A stretch of 64,000 nt of DNA, from assembly GCA_000729835.1 (NCBI GenBank), contig JFHB01000028.1, positions 183,286 through 247,285 on the forward strand. The letters are read 5' to 3'. Below, in pieces: positions 1-13,052 of the stretch (position 1 is the stretch's first letter; each line of letters opens with the position of its first letter). The notes under the pieces are model-generated. The model was not told the DNA's origin. It did not search any database and worked only from the letters and a program-made list of their open reading frames with translations. The position numbers and the translations under genes are program-made. The stretch comes from Atkinsonella hypoxylon. Taxonomy: Eukaryota; Ascomycota; Sordariomycetes; Hypocreales; Clavicipitaceae.

Positions 1-1605
1 CTACTTAATCTTATTTAATATAATAAGTTTATAACAACTCTAGGTAGATTTATAAGAATTTAAGCAATAACTATAACCTAATAAGCTTCTAGAATAACTT
101 TAAAAGTATTAGAAACTTCTATTAATAGATTAGAACTTAATATATAAAATTAACCTAAAAACTACTACTACTACTAATCTAAACAATAGAATTGCCTTTA
201 CAATTAACCTTTATAAAGATTAAAGATTTAGAGATTAAGAATAATAGAAGAACTTTAAATTTAACTTCTATAACTAGAATAAAGACCTATTTTAAAGAGC
301 TTCTACTCTAATTATTAAAGCATTACACAATTTACTATATAAATATAGAGTCTATATAAGCAGAAGCAGCAGCTAAATTACTAATTCCCTTAAAAGAGTA
401 CTATAGAAAGAGGAATAATCTATATAGCTAGAAAAAGAGATTAATAAATAAGTAGTATTAGGTAAATTCCACTTAAATCTACACCTAAATATAGAACTTA
501 TATCTATAGTAAAGAAGCCTTAATCTTCTTTATAGAACTCTCCTTCTATACCTTTAGCACTCTCTCTATTACTTTTGTTAAGCGTACCTAGCAATTTAAT
601 AGGTACACTAGTAGGAATACTACCTCCTCCCCCTTTACTATAGAATATAAGATTTCTTCTGCTTCTAGCAGTATAACTGTTACTTCCTTCTATAATAGAT
701 CCTTTTTAGACTAATATAAGGAAAGTCCTTAACCTTATAAAGATCTATAAGGAAAGCAATAAATATAGCAGCAATATATTCGATTTTATTATACTAAAAG
801 TAGTTATCCTTAAAGACCTATACTAACAACTTAATTTCTTAGAACTAGCAATAATAAAGGCATTTCTAGTATTACTAATAGGTAAAGTATATAAATTCTA
901 CCTTACAATAATTGCAATAAATATAAGGATAAATTATACCTTTAACTAAATAGTTAAAATCGTTAAACAACACTTTAAGACCTTAACTAATAAGTAGTTC
1001 TATTGTTAAAGATAGAACAGTATTACATTACATAATATAATTGCTAAGAACCCTAATAAATCTATACTTAACTACCTTAATATAATAATCTAGAACCTTT
1101 AAGATATTTATAATAGCCTTTTTAACCCTCTTATAGATAATTCTAAACTTATTAAATAGACTCTCTAAGTAGTTAGAGGTATCCCTAAATGTAGCTAAGC
1201 TAAATTTACAACTAACGCAACATTCTAAGAGCTTATTAGCAACCTATAAAAGTTAATTAGTATTGTAGAAGCACAGAAGGAAATTAGCTAATTCTACGTT
1301 AGATTTAACTAACTTAATATTAATAACAAAGCTCTCTATATAGACCGTTAATATTAACGTTTAAGAGACCCTAGCTATAGCAGAAGTAAGACCTAAAAAT
1401 AACGCTGCTTTATCTACAGAAAAGAAGGATATTAGTTAATAAAGCACAGCGAAAAAGAGCGTTAAGAAGCACAGTAAAGATAGTGGAATAACAAGAAGCA
1501 TAGAACCCCTCCTTTAGACGGCAAATTCAGAGCCTATCTACAGGCTTATAAAGGACTAAGTGAACCTATGCAGAATAACAGTTCTAACAATGCTTAAGAT
1601 GCAAG
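1..1605 (+). pseudogene. CopB gag fragment (Ty1/copia), RIP-degraded
   Basis: Gag of a second copia family, which would package the element RNA. Reading through TAA/TAG stops, about 760-1605 gives the usual fungal copia gag layout and ends in a zinc knuckle at 1406-1447. There C-F-I-Y-R-K-E-G-Y is followed by a stop and then a His; the second and third Cys have become Tyr (TGT to TAT) and the Trp codon a stop, all RIP-type changes. A basic tail follows, and the frame is cut at 1605 by the CopA LTR. Bases 1-760 are weaker and probably hold the gag N-terminus, with the element start outside the window. The matching RT lies at 9440-10501; protease and integrase are missing between them. Family call by motif only. 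Confidence 0.7.
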
Positions 1606-2297
1606 TGTTAAAAATAAGCTACCCTGTATAGCCTATTTTTATGCCTACTAGTTGCTCTATCACGTGACCCTCATTAGGTCTTGTTACGTTGATTTTTGGT
1701 AGAGATATCGTTGTTACTAGATGTAAACATCTAAATTTAACTAAGGCAAAGTTGCCTAACCTATAGTTAACTTTAACTGCAATTTTCTCTACAACTAGCA
1801 ATAGTAGAAATTTAAGAAGTATACTATTCGAAAGCTAAGAATTAGGGCTATCTAATGGTATAATTGTTGGATAGAGTTACTTATAAGGGTTGCTTGTTAT
1901 TAGTGGAATTTGTTAAATTGTGCACGTAGGCGTCTCGTTTGTATAGCCGTAAGTCGATTTTTTTGTTTTTATATAGTAAATCTTTTTGCGGAAAATATAA
2001 AGTAGCCTATAAGCCCCTTCTAGCGACTACAGCCTGCCGATATAGTTAGAGGGTCTATAAGGGACTAGAAAGATTTAAGATTCTACCCTTACTGTTCGTT
2101 ACAGCGCTCTTAATATAAAGATACTACTATTACAGTTATCTGTTGCCTCTACGTAATCTATACTATACACTACAGCTTAATTTAGGCCGCTGCTGCTTCC
2201 ACTACGTAATAATTGCTAGAAGCAATTACAGGTGCTAAATCTAAGAGACTACTACCCTCTTAGATATCTAGTCCTGTAATCCCTATTATTTTCAATA
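1606..2297 (+). repeat. CopA 5' LTR of A1
   Basis: 692 bp, starting TGTTAAAAATAAGC and ending TTTTCAATA. The ends are fixed by the solo LTR at 12343-13052, whose exact TSD shows that the last base is the A of CAATA (ancestrally probably CAACA). Seven other copies of this LTR lie in the window. Confidence 0.93.
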
Positions 2298-2314
2298 GGT
2301 TATAAGCCTAGAAG
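2298..2314 (+). other. Primer binding site of A1, initiator-Met tRNA half type
   Basis: GGTTATAAGCC directly follows the LTR. The complement of the anticodon arm of fungal initiator tRNA-Met reads GGTTATGAGCCC; the single G-to-A difference is a RIP-type change. Drosophila copia is also primed by an internal fragment of this tRNA. Confidence 0.7.
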
Positions 2315-3239
2315 ACCTATCTGCAAGCTGTTAGCCCGCTGAAATCTACTATTGTGTACTGTATTACCCACTAGAAGCTATATTAAGACCTACGCTAGCA
2401 GCTATCGCTGCTAAAAATTAGTAGCTTGCTAGAAGCTATTAATACCTACTGCACATATATCGCTAGCCACTATACTGGTGTTTTTATTCTGCCCACCCTG
2501 TGCCTCCTGCACTAGTTCTATGCACCTAGTGCATATACACTTTTGAAGCTATTCTTAATAGCTAGGTTCTATTGTCGCGCAACATTAAAATATATACATC
2601 TGCACATATTACATTTGCACTGCGAATCGTTTTATTAGGCACTGCCTAATCAATTATTTCCATTAAGAAATAAGCTTAGCGCTGCACTACATCGCTCGTT
2701 GTTGTGCTGTTATCTCGTATATTGTGCACCCTGTGCACCTCTGTTAGTAGCTATACTACAATTTGTAGTGTACGCCTAACAGCTCTTATTGTAGATATTT
2801 CTGTGTTTTCGGTTGCAGAATTAATTTATATAGTAATCCCACTAGTTAGGATTTTGAAGTAGGAATTAGCTGGATATCCCTAAATTAGCTGTACCTAGGT
2901 CTTCACTAATTTATTAGAACCTAATTGGAGAAGAATCTCCTGAATTTTTTAGCTAAAAATAGCTAGAACCTATATTTTGTGCCCCTTGCAACCGCTTGTC
3001 AATCTAGTCTGCTATACAAATTGTATGCGTATATAGATCGCGATACAACGCAGCCTTAGAGCCCGTTATATCTGTTACAAAAGAAATTAGAGAAAAATCT
3101 CAGTATAATTTCTGAAAATATAGGGCACTTCTAGCCTATATTTAGTAAGAATTATTACTGTTACTTACTACTATTTCCACTGTAATTTAGGCTATAATTA
3201 GCTATAAAGAGCGTTAAATTAGCTATTAAAACCCTTAAA
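2315..3239 (+). other. A1 untranslated leader
   Basis: About 920 bp between the primer binding site and the gag start. It is colinear with A3 16367-17316. I see no reading frame kept between the copies and no RNA gene. It holds scattered GC-richer patches that RIP has not erased. Confidence 0.6.
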
Positions 3240-6200
3240 ATAGCACTAAAAGGAACAGGCAAGGGAAAGAGCATAAGCCCTAAACGGGGTAGTGGTTCTA
3301 GTACATTAGCTACAGCTGCTGCTACTAGCTTTCCTAGTCCAGCAAGGTCCCCCCCTTAGCTAGTAGATTCCTCTTCTAATAAAGAAGATTATACAGCTAA
3401 GAAGGCTCTAAAAGAAGCTAGATTAGCTTCTAAAAGAGTAGTGTAAGTCTATAATGTTTAAGCTGATCTAAAAGCTTAAATAGATAAGCAACAAGAGACC
3501 CTAAATAGATTTATTAGGTATAGTGAAGCAAAATAAAGCTAAAATGAAGGTAATATAGCTGATTTACTAAGTAAATTAGATACTATAATTACATCTATAG
3601 GTAAACTCTCTATAGGGTCTCCTAAAGCAGATCCTATTACTTCTAAGACTTCTAAAGTCTCTTTTAAAGTCCCTAAACCTTCTAGTTCCTCTAATAGTGC
3701 TACTTTTGTGCCTGCTTTTAATGAAGGCAGTATAAAAGAGTTAAATAAGAAGGTCCACTCTATTCTAGAGGCTACTAAGCTAAAAGGCCCTAAAAATTTT
3801 AAACAGTAGAAGCAAGCTTTAACTATTTAATTTAGAGCACTAGGATTCCCTTAATTTATTAATAATCCTAGTATAGCTAGTACATTAGTAGATTTAGAGC
3901 AAGCTATTATCCTTATAATTATAAGAGATAGTTGCTAATCTAGACCTTAAGCTGCTATAAGCTGGCATAAGTCCCCTGTAGATGCCTATAACGTTTTAGT
4001 TAGGCAGTATTCGTAGAGTGCTGAAATACAATGTAGTACACTATATGCTAGTTATTACAACTTATCGTTTTTAAACTATAAGGGATCTTTAAAGGCCTTT
4101 AATGCTGAATTTAATAATTTACTAGCTAGATTACAGCTCTATGGTATAGCTATTGATCCTATTAACTAGGTAAATTATTATATTAATGCTTTAAAGAAGA
4201 CCTTCTCTAGCTAGGCTGAAAGGCAGCGATATTCTATTAGAGCTGCTAGAGCATAAGGTCTATCTGTAAAAATGCTGAATTTATAGTTCCTTATGGCTGA
4301 CTTATTAGAAGAACAAAGAGATAAAAGCTCCTCTATATCTAAGGCTCTTAGTTATAAAGCTTCTAACTCTAATAGTTCTAATAATAATAATAAAGCTAAC
4401 TAAGGAAAGAATCCTCCTAATCAGAAGAAGAATTCCGATTCTAATTCTAACGATTCTAATGCCTCTAAAGAAAAAGATCAAGATAAAGCCTCTAAGAATA
4501 AGAAGAAGTAGAAGGGCCGAAGAAGAAGTAACAAAAATTCTGGGAATAAGGATAGAGAAGCTGCTTTTGCTATAGGTTGCTATAACCTATCTACTAGCAA
4601 CCAGGATACTATAGATTCCAATAGTGAATCTAGCAGTTCTAGTAGTAATAATTCTTACGATTTAGATACAGAATCCACTACTAGTAATACTAGTACTACT
4701 AGTAATAATACCCCTTCTTTTAACTATTCTAATGGAATAATTAAAAACTCCTTACTATACAATATAGGTTCTACCTGTTATATAGTTAACAATAAGGCAT
4801 TTTTTAGGACTTTTAAGCCTATAAAAAAGGGTAAAACTGCGCCTATTGCTACTAGAGGAGGTCCTATTTATCCTAAAGGACAGGGAACTGCTGTATTCTA
4901 GGTACTAGTTAGTATAAATCCAGCTAAATACAGGCCTTTAGCTCTAAAGGATGCTCTATATTGCCCAGGTTTAGATACCAACCTAATAAGTGGTCTAAAG
5001 CACTATTTAACAGGGGGCACTCTCCTTAGAAATTAGCTATTTCTAGCTGATAGAAGCTGCTGTAGGCTTCTAAATCCCAAAAAGTATAGTTTCTTCTTAC
5101 AGCTTAAGGGGCAAGAGACCCCTAGAGTGTATAAAAACTACGTAAATCTCTCTTATATAGGATTTACTAGCAATAGTTATAATAGCAGTTATAATGCTAG
5201 TTATCCTATAGAGGTTTAAATCCCTTAACAGCCTAGTTTTAATCCTAAGGAATATAGCTAAATCGAGGAATTATCTAATTTTAAAGAAGAAGAAGATAAT
5301 ACCAATAACAATGCTATAGAGCCATTAGCCCTAGTTCCTAAACGGGCTCCTAGTTAGATTCCTTCTAATAACAGGGATTTAGAAGGTCTAAATCCTAAGT
5401 TGCTGGATATTAGAGGAAGTGGCTGTCTAGATCCCTTAAACAAGGCCTGTAGTTCTTAAGAGATCTAGCAAGATAGGGAGCAACAGGAAGCTAGCTCTAA
5501 TGATAATTCTAGTAGTATAAATCCTACTGCTTCTTCTTCCTATAAGAAGCTCCTAGAATTAGCTGCTACTTAGCACGTTAGATTAGGGCATATAGAACTC
5601 CCTTTACTAAAGAAGACTGCTTCTATTACTAAAGGTATTCCTAATTTTACAAAAATTAAGGAAAAGGATTTTAACTGCCTAGCTTGCAACTAAGCTAAAG
5701 CTGTTAAAAGACCTAGCAAGCATGCTATTCCTAACCCCCCTAGATGTTTAGATATTATAGAGGGAGATACCGTTAAAATAGAGCCTATACTGCACAATAA
5801 GAGGCCTCTAGTTCTTTTTCTAATTAATAGAAAATTACAGTATAAGTGGTCTTTTAATCTAGCTAATAAAGAGGGTTCTACTCTCTATAGCTGTATTAAA
5901 GGCTTCTTTAAGGAATTAAAAAACCAGTATAACTGCTACCCTAAACACCTTTATTTTAATAGTAGTACAAAAATTAATACTAGGTTGCAAGCTTAGCTAT
6001 CTTCTAAGGGTATTTGCTTTAGCACCTCTTACCCCTATATTTACAAATAGAATAGGCTAATAGAGAGAGCTATAAGGATACTTCTAGACCGTTTGTATGC
6101 TACTCTACAGTAGTTATAATTACCTCTATATCTATAGTCTTACATCCTTCCTGCTATAGTGGATTTAGTTAATACTACTGCAAATAGTACTAAACCACTA

Positions 6201-8490
6201 AGTCCTAAACAGCTATATCTAGCTAATTTAAAGCCTTCTAGGACCTATAAGCCTAATTTTACTAAAATAAGGGCTATAGGCTCCTATTGCAAAGTTTTAA
6301 TTCCTTTAGAACAACAATCTAGGTTGCAGAAACTAGCTAAAAGAACTATTCCTAGTAGACTTTTAGCTACACTAAGTTCTAATGTATATCTAATATACAT
6401 CCCCTCTAAACAAGCTGTTATAAAGACTAGCTTCGTTAAAATTATAGAAGGAATAGGTCCTATTTTATAGGGCATCCCTAAGGTTCCTATTAGTTCTATA
6501 GTAAATAATCCTTTAGAGGGAGAAATTAATAACTAGCAATTAGTGGATAATTATACTCCTAAGTATCCTTATCCTAGTTATCTAGATGTACTAAATTATC
6601 CACTAGAACCTATAGATTAAGCTCTTCTACTAAGCAACCCTATAGAAGCTATAGAGGCCCCTAAAGCCCCTATACCTATAGAAACACCTATAGAAGCTAC
6701 TATAGAAGCTGAAGCTAATGCTAATGCTATAGATTTAGATAGAGATATATTTTCCTTAATTAAGGATCTATGCTTTAAGGCAAGGACTAAAGCAGCTATT
6801 ACTTCTAATAGTAATAAGGATGAACTTCCTAACACGTAGAAGCAAGCCCTAAAAAGCTCTGCTAAGCAGCATTAGATAGAAGCTACCTATAGCGAATTTA
6901 AGCAGCTATTAGCTGCTAGAACCTTTAAATTTATAGGGAAAGACTAAGTACCTAAGGGCTGAAGAGTTCTAAAGAATAGGCTTATTTATAGGCTTAAAAA
7001 GGATAAAGAAAATAATCCTATTAAATATAAGGCCCGCCTTATTGCTAAGGGATTTATATAAATAGAAGGTTAAGACTATCTAGAGACCTTTGCTGCAACT
7101 AGTATTCCTTCTAGCTGGCGTATATTATTAGCCCTTGCAGCTTTTAATAACTAGGAAGTTAAGTAAATCGACTTTATAGGAGCGTTTTTAAATAGCAAGC
7201 TAAAGGAAGCTATTTATATAGAAATCCTAGATGGATTCGTTAAATTTGCAGAAGCAACGCTATCAGTAGCTAAGCTACTAAAAAGCTGTAATTATAAGCC
7301 CTTTAAAGAGCAAGTAATTAAGCTAGAAAAATCCCTCTATAGTCTAAAGCAAAGTCCTAGAGAATAGCAGCAAATTCTAACAGAATTACTTTAAAAGCAT
7401 AAATTTAAACCTCTTATATCAGACCCAGCAGTCTTTTATAACCTAGCTATATCTACGTATATTGCTACTTACGTAGATAACTGTCTTCTAATTGGTCTAA
7501 ATCTAAGCTATATTAATAAGCTAAAGAAGCTATTATATAAAGCTTATCTAATAGAAGATAGAGGACCAGCAGAATTCTTTCTAGGTGTACAAATCACCCG
7601 TAATAGGTCTAAAAGGTATATTAAAATCTACTAATCTTAATATATCCTTAAAGCTCTAGAGAGATTCAAAATGCTAGATGCTAAGCTAGCTTCTATCCCT
7701 ATACAGCTAGGAATTCTAAAGCAACTAGTTACAAAACTTCTCTTAAAATCCAATTATAAGCTTTATTAGAGCATAATAGGCACTATAATGTACCTTATGT
7801 TGCTAACTAGGGCTGATATTGCTTTTTCCGTTCAGTGGCTATTAACTTTTCTAGCTAAGCTCTATATAGAGCACCTAAACGCCTCTAAGCACCTCCTAAG
7901 GTACTTAAGTAGTACTAGAAGCTTTACCATTATTTATAAGCGTTCTAGTCTACACCCTATAGGGTCTTCTTCTAAAGCTTCTAATAGTTCTATTAGTTGT
8001 AAAGAAGTACTTAAGACTCTCCTTAGTTATTGCAATAGCGATTTTGCTGGTGATAAAGTCTCTTCTAAATCAACCTATACTTATCTATATAAGCTAGCTA
8101 GTAGACCTATTAGCTGGAAATCGAAGAAAGCTAGTACTATTGCTCTTTCTACATTAGAAGTAGAATCTAATGCATTATCTAAAGCTATTAGGGAATTAGA
8201 GTGGCTCTACAGCCTTTTTAAGGAGATAAAGCTACCTTTAACCCCTCCTATTTCTATTAGGTGTAATAATTAAGGCGCTATAGTTACTGCTTACAATCTA
8301 ACGTTATATAGTAGGACTAAGCACACTCTTTTGAAGTTTAACTACATTAGGGAAAAGATTCGTAAAGGTATAGCTAAGGTTAGTTATATTAATACAAATT
8401 AGATGCTAGCAGATAGCCTAACTAAGCCTCTTGCTATTTAAAAGTATTAACAATTTATTAAGTTACTAGAGCTTTCTAGCTAGCTTATAA
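3240..8490 (+). pseudogene. A1 gag-pol polyprotein (Ty1/copia)
   Basis: Single copia gag-pol frame, colinear with the better kept A3 copy. The start codon is ATA where A3 has ATG. Order of domains: Ser/Lys-rich gag (about 3240-4550); protease at 4761, where DTGST has become NIGST; pre-integrase and HHCC zinc region with C-L-A-C at 5676-5687; integrase core (about 5750-6150); RT (about 6950-7560) with YVDN at 7470-7481 instead of YVDD; RNase H (about 8020-8260); and the copia C-terminal signature ADSLTKPL near 8410-8437. Many CAA/CAG/TGG codons are stops. The true stop codon cannot be told from RIP stops, so the end is approximate. Confidence 0.9.
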
Positions 8491-8736
8491 AAGCAACAAA
8501 AACACTTAAAAAACCGAAAAGCAATAAAAAACAGTTAAAAATCGATAACAACAAAAACAATTAACAACAACTAGTTATATTCAACTATAACTACCCTGGA
8601 ATTGCTGGAATTAACTATGTTATTAGTTATATTATTTAGTTCTGTTATTAGTACTGTATTTCATTGGTTAATTCTAACTTAGATATCCTTTAAAGGAGCT
8701 AAGTTGCTTATAGAACTAGTTACTTCTCACATTTCT

Positions 8737-8744
8737 AGAGGGAG
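8737..8744 (+). other. Polypurine tract of A1
   Basis: AGAGGGAG lies directly before the 3' LTR. The same motif precedes the 3' LTRs of A2 and A3 and, inverted, those of A4 and A5, as expected for the plus-strand primer. Confidence 0.85.
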
Positions 8745-9439
8745 TGTTAAAAATAAGCTACCCTATATAGCCTATTTTTATGCCTACTAGTTGCTCTATT
8801 ACGTAACCCTTATTAGGTCTTATTACGTTAATTTTTGGTAGAGATATCGCTGTTACTAGATGTAAAACATCTAGAATCGACTAAGGTAAAGTTGCCTAAC
8901 CTATAGTTAACTTTAACAGCGATTTTCTCCACAACTAGCAATAGTAGAAATTTAAGAAGTATACTATTCAAAAGCCTAGAATTAGAGCTATTTAATAGTA
9001 TAATTGTTAGATAGAGTTGCTTATAAGGGTTGCTTATTATTAGTAGAATTTATTAAATTGTGCACGTAGGCGTCTCGTTTGTATAGCTGTAAGTTGATTT
9101 TTTTGTTTTTATATAGTAAATCTTTTTGCGGAAATTATAAAGTGGCCTACAAGCTCCTTCTAGCGACTACAGCCCGCCAATATAGTTAGTAGGTCTATAA
9201 GGGACTAGAAAGATTCAAGATCCTACCCTTATTAAGTTCGTTACAGCGCTCTCAATATAAAGATACCACTATTACAGTTATCTATTGCCTCTACGTGATC
9301 TATACTATACACTACAGCTTGATTTAGGCCGCTGCTGCTTCCACTACGTGATAATTGCTAGGAGCAATTACAGGTGCTAAATCTAAGAGACCACTACCCT
9401 CTTAGATATCTAGTCCTGTAATCCCTATTATTTACAATA
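8745..9439 (+). repeat. CopA 3' LTR of A1
   Basis: 695 bp, near-identical in layout to the 5' LTR, from TGTTAAAAATAAGC to TTTACAATA. The two LTRs differ mainly by C/T and G/A changes. Confidence 0.92.
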
Positions 9440-10501
9440 GAATCCCTGCCTAAAAGCAATTCTGTTCTACTAAAGAAGAGAGGAAGACCCCTAAAGGCAA
9501 AACAACTAATCGATCTAAACCTAATACAGAAAAGAGGTCCTAGAAGACTAAGAAAGAACTCTCTTCCTGTTCCAATTAATTCTATACAAAATTCCTCTGC
9601 TTCTAACAACAGACTAAATAGATATATTACTGTTTCTAGCCTAACTGCTAGTAGTCCTTATAATCCTAATCCTAGTAGTAATATTAATCCTACTTGTATA
9701 TTACTGTATAAATCTAGCGATAAAATTTTCCTTTCTGTAAAAGAAACAGTAAACTATAACTTAGCTGTACAACTAAGGAAAGACAATAAGATTACAGCAA
9801 AAGGTGCTCTATTTAAGGCATTTAACTAAGCTAAAATTAATGCACTATTGGCTAAAGATGTCTTCTAATTTATTAAATTTAACTCTACTATATACAATAA
9901 CTATATCTTTAAATCTTATATAGTTTAAGAAGTTAAAGGAAAAGGAACTACATTACTATATAAGAAGTTAAGATTAGTTATCTAAGGATATAACAATAGC
10001 AATAAATTGTTAATTTTAACGCAATCCCTAACAATTTAATAAGCTAGTTAACGCTTAATTGTAGCACTAGCTCTATCTCTCTAAAAACGCAATATTGTCT
10101 TATAGATCTACAATATTATATAGGCTTATATATAATCTAACACTAATTTAAATAGATTAATTATTGCATAACTTCTTAACTAAATTAGACACCTATATCT
10201 CTATAATATAGTAATAGAAGTAATTAAGCCTCTATATAGAATCGCTAAAGTAGGTATATATTAGTAGTTTATATACTTCTGCTACTACTGTAACAATTTA
10301 AGTATAGTTACGTTAATATATAACCTCTACTTACTAATATTAAACAATAAGAATTACTTTAGAATTGTTAGAATATAGACTAACAATACGCTAGAACTAA
10401 GCAATAGAACCTTCTTTAACTATATAGAATCTAAACTATAGAAGGCTAATTTTACTGTAAAACTAAAGTAGAGCTTAACAGTAGAAACGCTACTAATTTT
10501 T
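9440..10501 (+). pseudogene. CopB reverse transcriptase fragment (Ty1/copia)
   Basis: One long frame of about 350 codons, interrupted only by RIP-type stops. A basic, Ser/Asn/Pro-rich linker (about 9440-9730) leads into RT. Recognisable fungal copia RT stretches are VKGKGTT, a RLVI*GYN-like block, ILTQS, RLIVALAL, NLNRLIIA, IRHLY and IKPLYRIA, and then the block that carries the catalytic Asp pair, here TNNTL for a TDDTL type. The frame stops abruptly at about 10500, where CopA copy A2 begins. It differs clearly from CopA RT. It is probably the same element as the gag at 1-1605; the protease-integrase segment that should lie between is absent. Confidence 0.82.
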
Positions 10502-12190
10502 TAACACGTAGAAGCAAGCCCTAAAAAGCTCTACTAAGCAGCATTAAATAGAAGCTACCTATAGCGAATTTAAGCAGCTATTAGCTGCTAGAACCTTTAA
10601 ATTTATAGGGAAAGACTAAGTACCTAAGGGCTAAAGAGTTCTAAAGAATAGGCTTATTTATAGGCTTAAAAAGGATAAAGAAAATAATCCTATTAAATAT
10701 AAGGCCCGCCTTATTGCTAAGGGATTTATGTAAATAGAAGGTTAAGACTATCTAGAGACCTTTGCTGCAACTAGTATTCCTTCTAGCTAGCGTATATTAT
10801 TAGCTCTTGCAGCTTTTAATAACTAGGAAGTTAAGCAAATCGACTTTATAGAAGCGTTTTTAAATAGCAAGCTAAAGGAAGCTATTTATATAGAAATCCT
10901 AGATAGATTCGTTGAATTTGCAGAAGCAACGCCATTAGTAGCTAAGCTACTAAAAAGCTGTAATTATAAGCCCTCTAAAGAGCAAGTAATTAAGCTAGAA
11001 AAATCCCTCTATAGTTTAAAGCAAAGTCCTAGAGAATAGCAGCAAATTCTAACAGAATTACTTCAAAAGCATAGATTTAAACCTCTTATATCAGACCCAG
11101 CAGTCTTTTATAACCCAGCTACATCTATGTATATTGCTACTTACGTAAATAACTGTCTTCTAATTGGTCTAAATCTAAGCTATATTAACAAGCTAAAGAA
11201 GCTATTATATAAAGTTTATCCAATAGAAGATAGGGGACCGGTAGAATTCTTTCTAGGTGTATAAATTACCCGTAATAGGTCTAAAAGATCTATTAAAATC
11301 CACCAATCTTAATACATCCTTGAAGCCCTAGAAAGATTTAAAATGCTAGATGCTAAGCCGGCTTCTATCCCTATACAGCTGGGAATCCTAAAGCAACTAG
11401 TTACAAAACCTCTCTTAAAATCCAATTATAAGCTTTATTAGAGCATAATAGGCACTATAATGTACCTTATGTTGCTAACTAGGGCTAATATTGCTTTTTC
11501 CGTTTAGTGGCTATCAACATTCCTAGCTAAGCTCTATATAGAGCATCTAAATGCCTCTAAGCACCTTCTTTAGTACTTAGGTGGTACTAGAAGCTTTGCT
11601 ATCGTTTATAAGCGTTCTAGTCTACACTCTTTAGCAGGGTCTTCCTCTAAAAAGTCTTCTAATACTACTATTAGTTATAAAGAAGTCTTAAAGACCCTCC
11701 TTAGTTATTGCAATAGCGATTTTGCTGGTAATAAAGTCTCTTCTAAATCAACCTATGCTTATCTATATAAGCTAGCTAGTGGAACTATTAGCTAGAAATC
11801 GAAAAAAGCTAGTACTATTGCTCTTTCCACTTTAGAAGCAGAATCTAATGCATTATCTAAAGCTATTAGGGAATTAGAGTGGCTCTACAGCCTTTTTAAG
11901 GAGATAAAGCTGCCTTTAACCCCTTCTATTCCTATTAGGTGTAATAATTAAGGCGCTATAGTTACTGCTTACAACCTAACGTTGTATAGTAGAACTAAGC
12001 ACACCCTTTTGAAGTTTAACTACATTAGGGAAAAGATTCGTAAAGGTATAGCTAAGGTTAGTTATATTGATACAAATTAGATGCTAGCAGATAGCCTAAC
12101 TAAGCCTCTTGCTATTTAAAAGCATTAACAATTTATTAAGTTACTAGAGCTTTCTAGCTAGCTTATAAAAGCAACAAAAACACTCGAAAA
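10502..12190 (+). pseudogene. A2 partial pol: RT and RNase H
   Basis: Colinear with A1 from just upstream of RT to the copia C-terminus. The KARLIAKGF block of RT is followed by RIP stops. The catalytic YVDD is YVNN here, so two acidic residues are lost. RNase H keeps the blocks around N-S-D-F-A-G and S-T-L-E-A-E-S. The C-terminal block before LTKPLA is present. Gag, protease and integrase are missing because of the 5' truncation. Confidence 0.87.
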
Positions 12191-12342
12191 ATCAAAAAGC
12201 AACGAAAAACAGTTAAAAATCGAAAACAACAAAAACAATCAACAACAACTAGTTATATTCAACTATAACTACCCTGGAATTGCTGGAATTAGTTATATTA
12301 TTTTGGTCCTGTTATTAGTACTGTATTTCGTTGGTTGATTCT

Positions 12343-13052
12343 TGTTAAAAATAAGCTACCCTGTATAGCCTATTTTTATGCTTGCTAGTTGCCTCTTAGT
12401 TGCTCTATCACATGACCCTAACTAGGTCTTGTTACGTTGATTTTTGGTAGAGATATCGCTGTTACTAGATGCGAAATATCTAGAATCGACTAAGGCAAAG
12501 TTGCCTAACCTATAGTCAACTTTAACAGCGATTTTCTCTACAACTAGCAATAGTAGAAATTTAAGAAGTATACTATTCAAAAGCTAAGAATTAGGGCTAT
12601 CTAATGGTATAATTGTTAAATAGGGTTGCTTATAAGGGTTGCTTGTTATTAGTGGAATTTGTTAAATTGTGCATATAGGCGTCTCGTTTGTATAGCCGTA
12701 AGTCGATTTTTTTGTTTTTATATAGTAAATCTTTTTACGGAAATTATAAAGTAGCCTAAAAGCCCCTTCTAGCAACTATAGCCCGCTAATATAGTTAGTA
12801 GGTCTATAAGGGACTAGAAAGATTTAAGATCCTACTCTTACTAACTTATTCGTTACAGCGCTCTTAATATAAAGATACCACTATTACAGTTATCTATTGC
12901 CTCTACGTGATCTAGTACTATACACTACAGCTTAATTTAGGCCGCTGCTGCTTCCACTACGTGATAATTGCTAGGAGCAATTACAGATGCTAAATCTAAG
13001 AGACTACTACCCTCTTAGATATCTAGTCCTGTAATCCCTATTATTTTCAATA
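12343..13052 (+). repeat. Solo CopA LTR with exact TSD ATTCT
   Basis: 710-bp lone LTR in the 3' untranslated part of A2. ATTCT occurs at 12338-12342 and again at 13053-13057. Without the insertion the host reads as in A1 and A3 (GATTCTAACTTAG). This is a true insertion followed by LTR-LTR recombination, and it sets both LTR ends to the base. Confidence 0.95.

Larger units (their letters stand above)
1606..9439 (+). mobile_element. CopA copy A1, full-length Ty1/copia retrotransposon
   Basis: Complete LTR-internal-LTR structure of about 7.8 kb: 5' LTR 1606-2297, primer binding site at 2298, one gag-pol frame, polypurine tract 8737-8744 and 3' LTR 8745-9439. The flanking 5-mers, GCAAG on the left and GAATC on the right, do not match, and both flanks are CopB. 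The element is therefore probably the product of recombination between two CopA insertions in the same CopB copy. Heavy RIP makes it non-functional. Confidence 0.92.

Noticed and set aside
1619..1801. 60-codon open frame inside a CopA LTR (also at 22820-23002)
   Set aside because: It lies wholly within LTR sequence on the opposite strand, changes between copies and has no domain; it is a chance frame.
6284..6475. Open frames opposite CopA pol (6284-6475, 6617-6835, 20346-20591, 52274-52465)
   Set aside because: They are antisense shadows of the well supported gag-pol frame.
9394..9609. 71-codon minus frame across the A1/CopB junction
   Set aside because: It bridges an LTR and another element; the plus-strand CopB frame explains the region.
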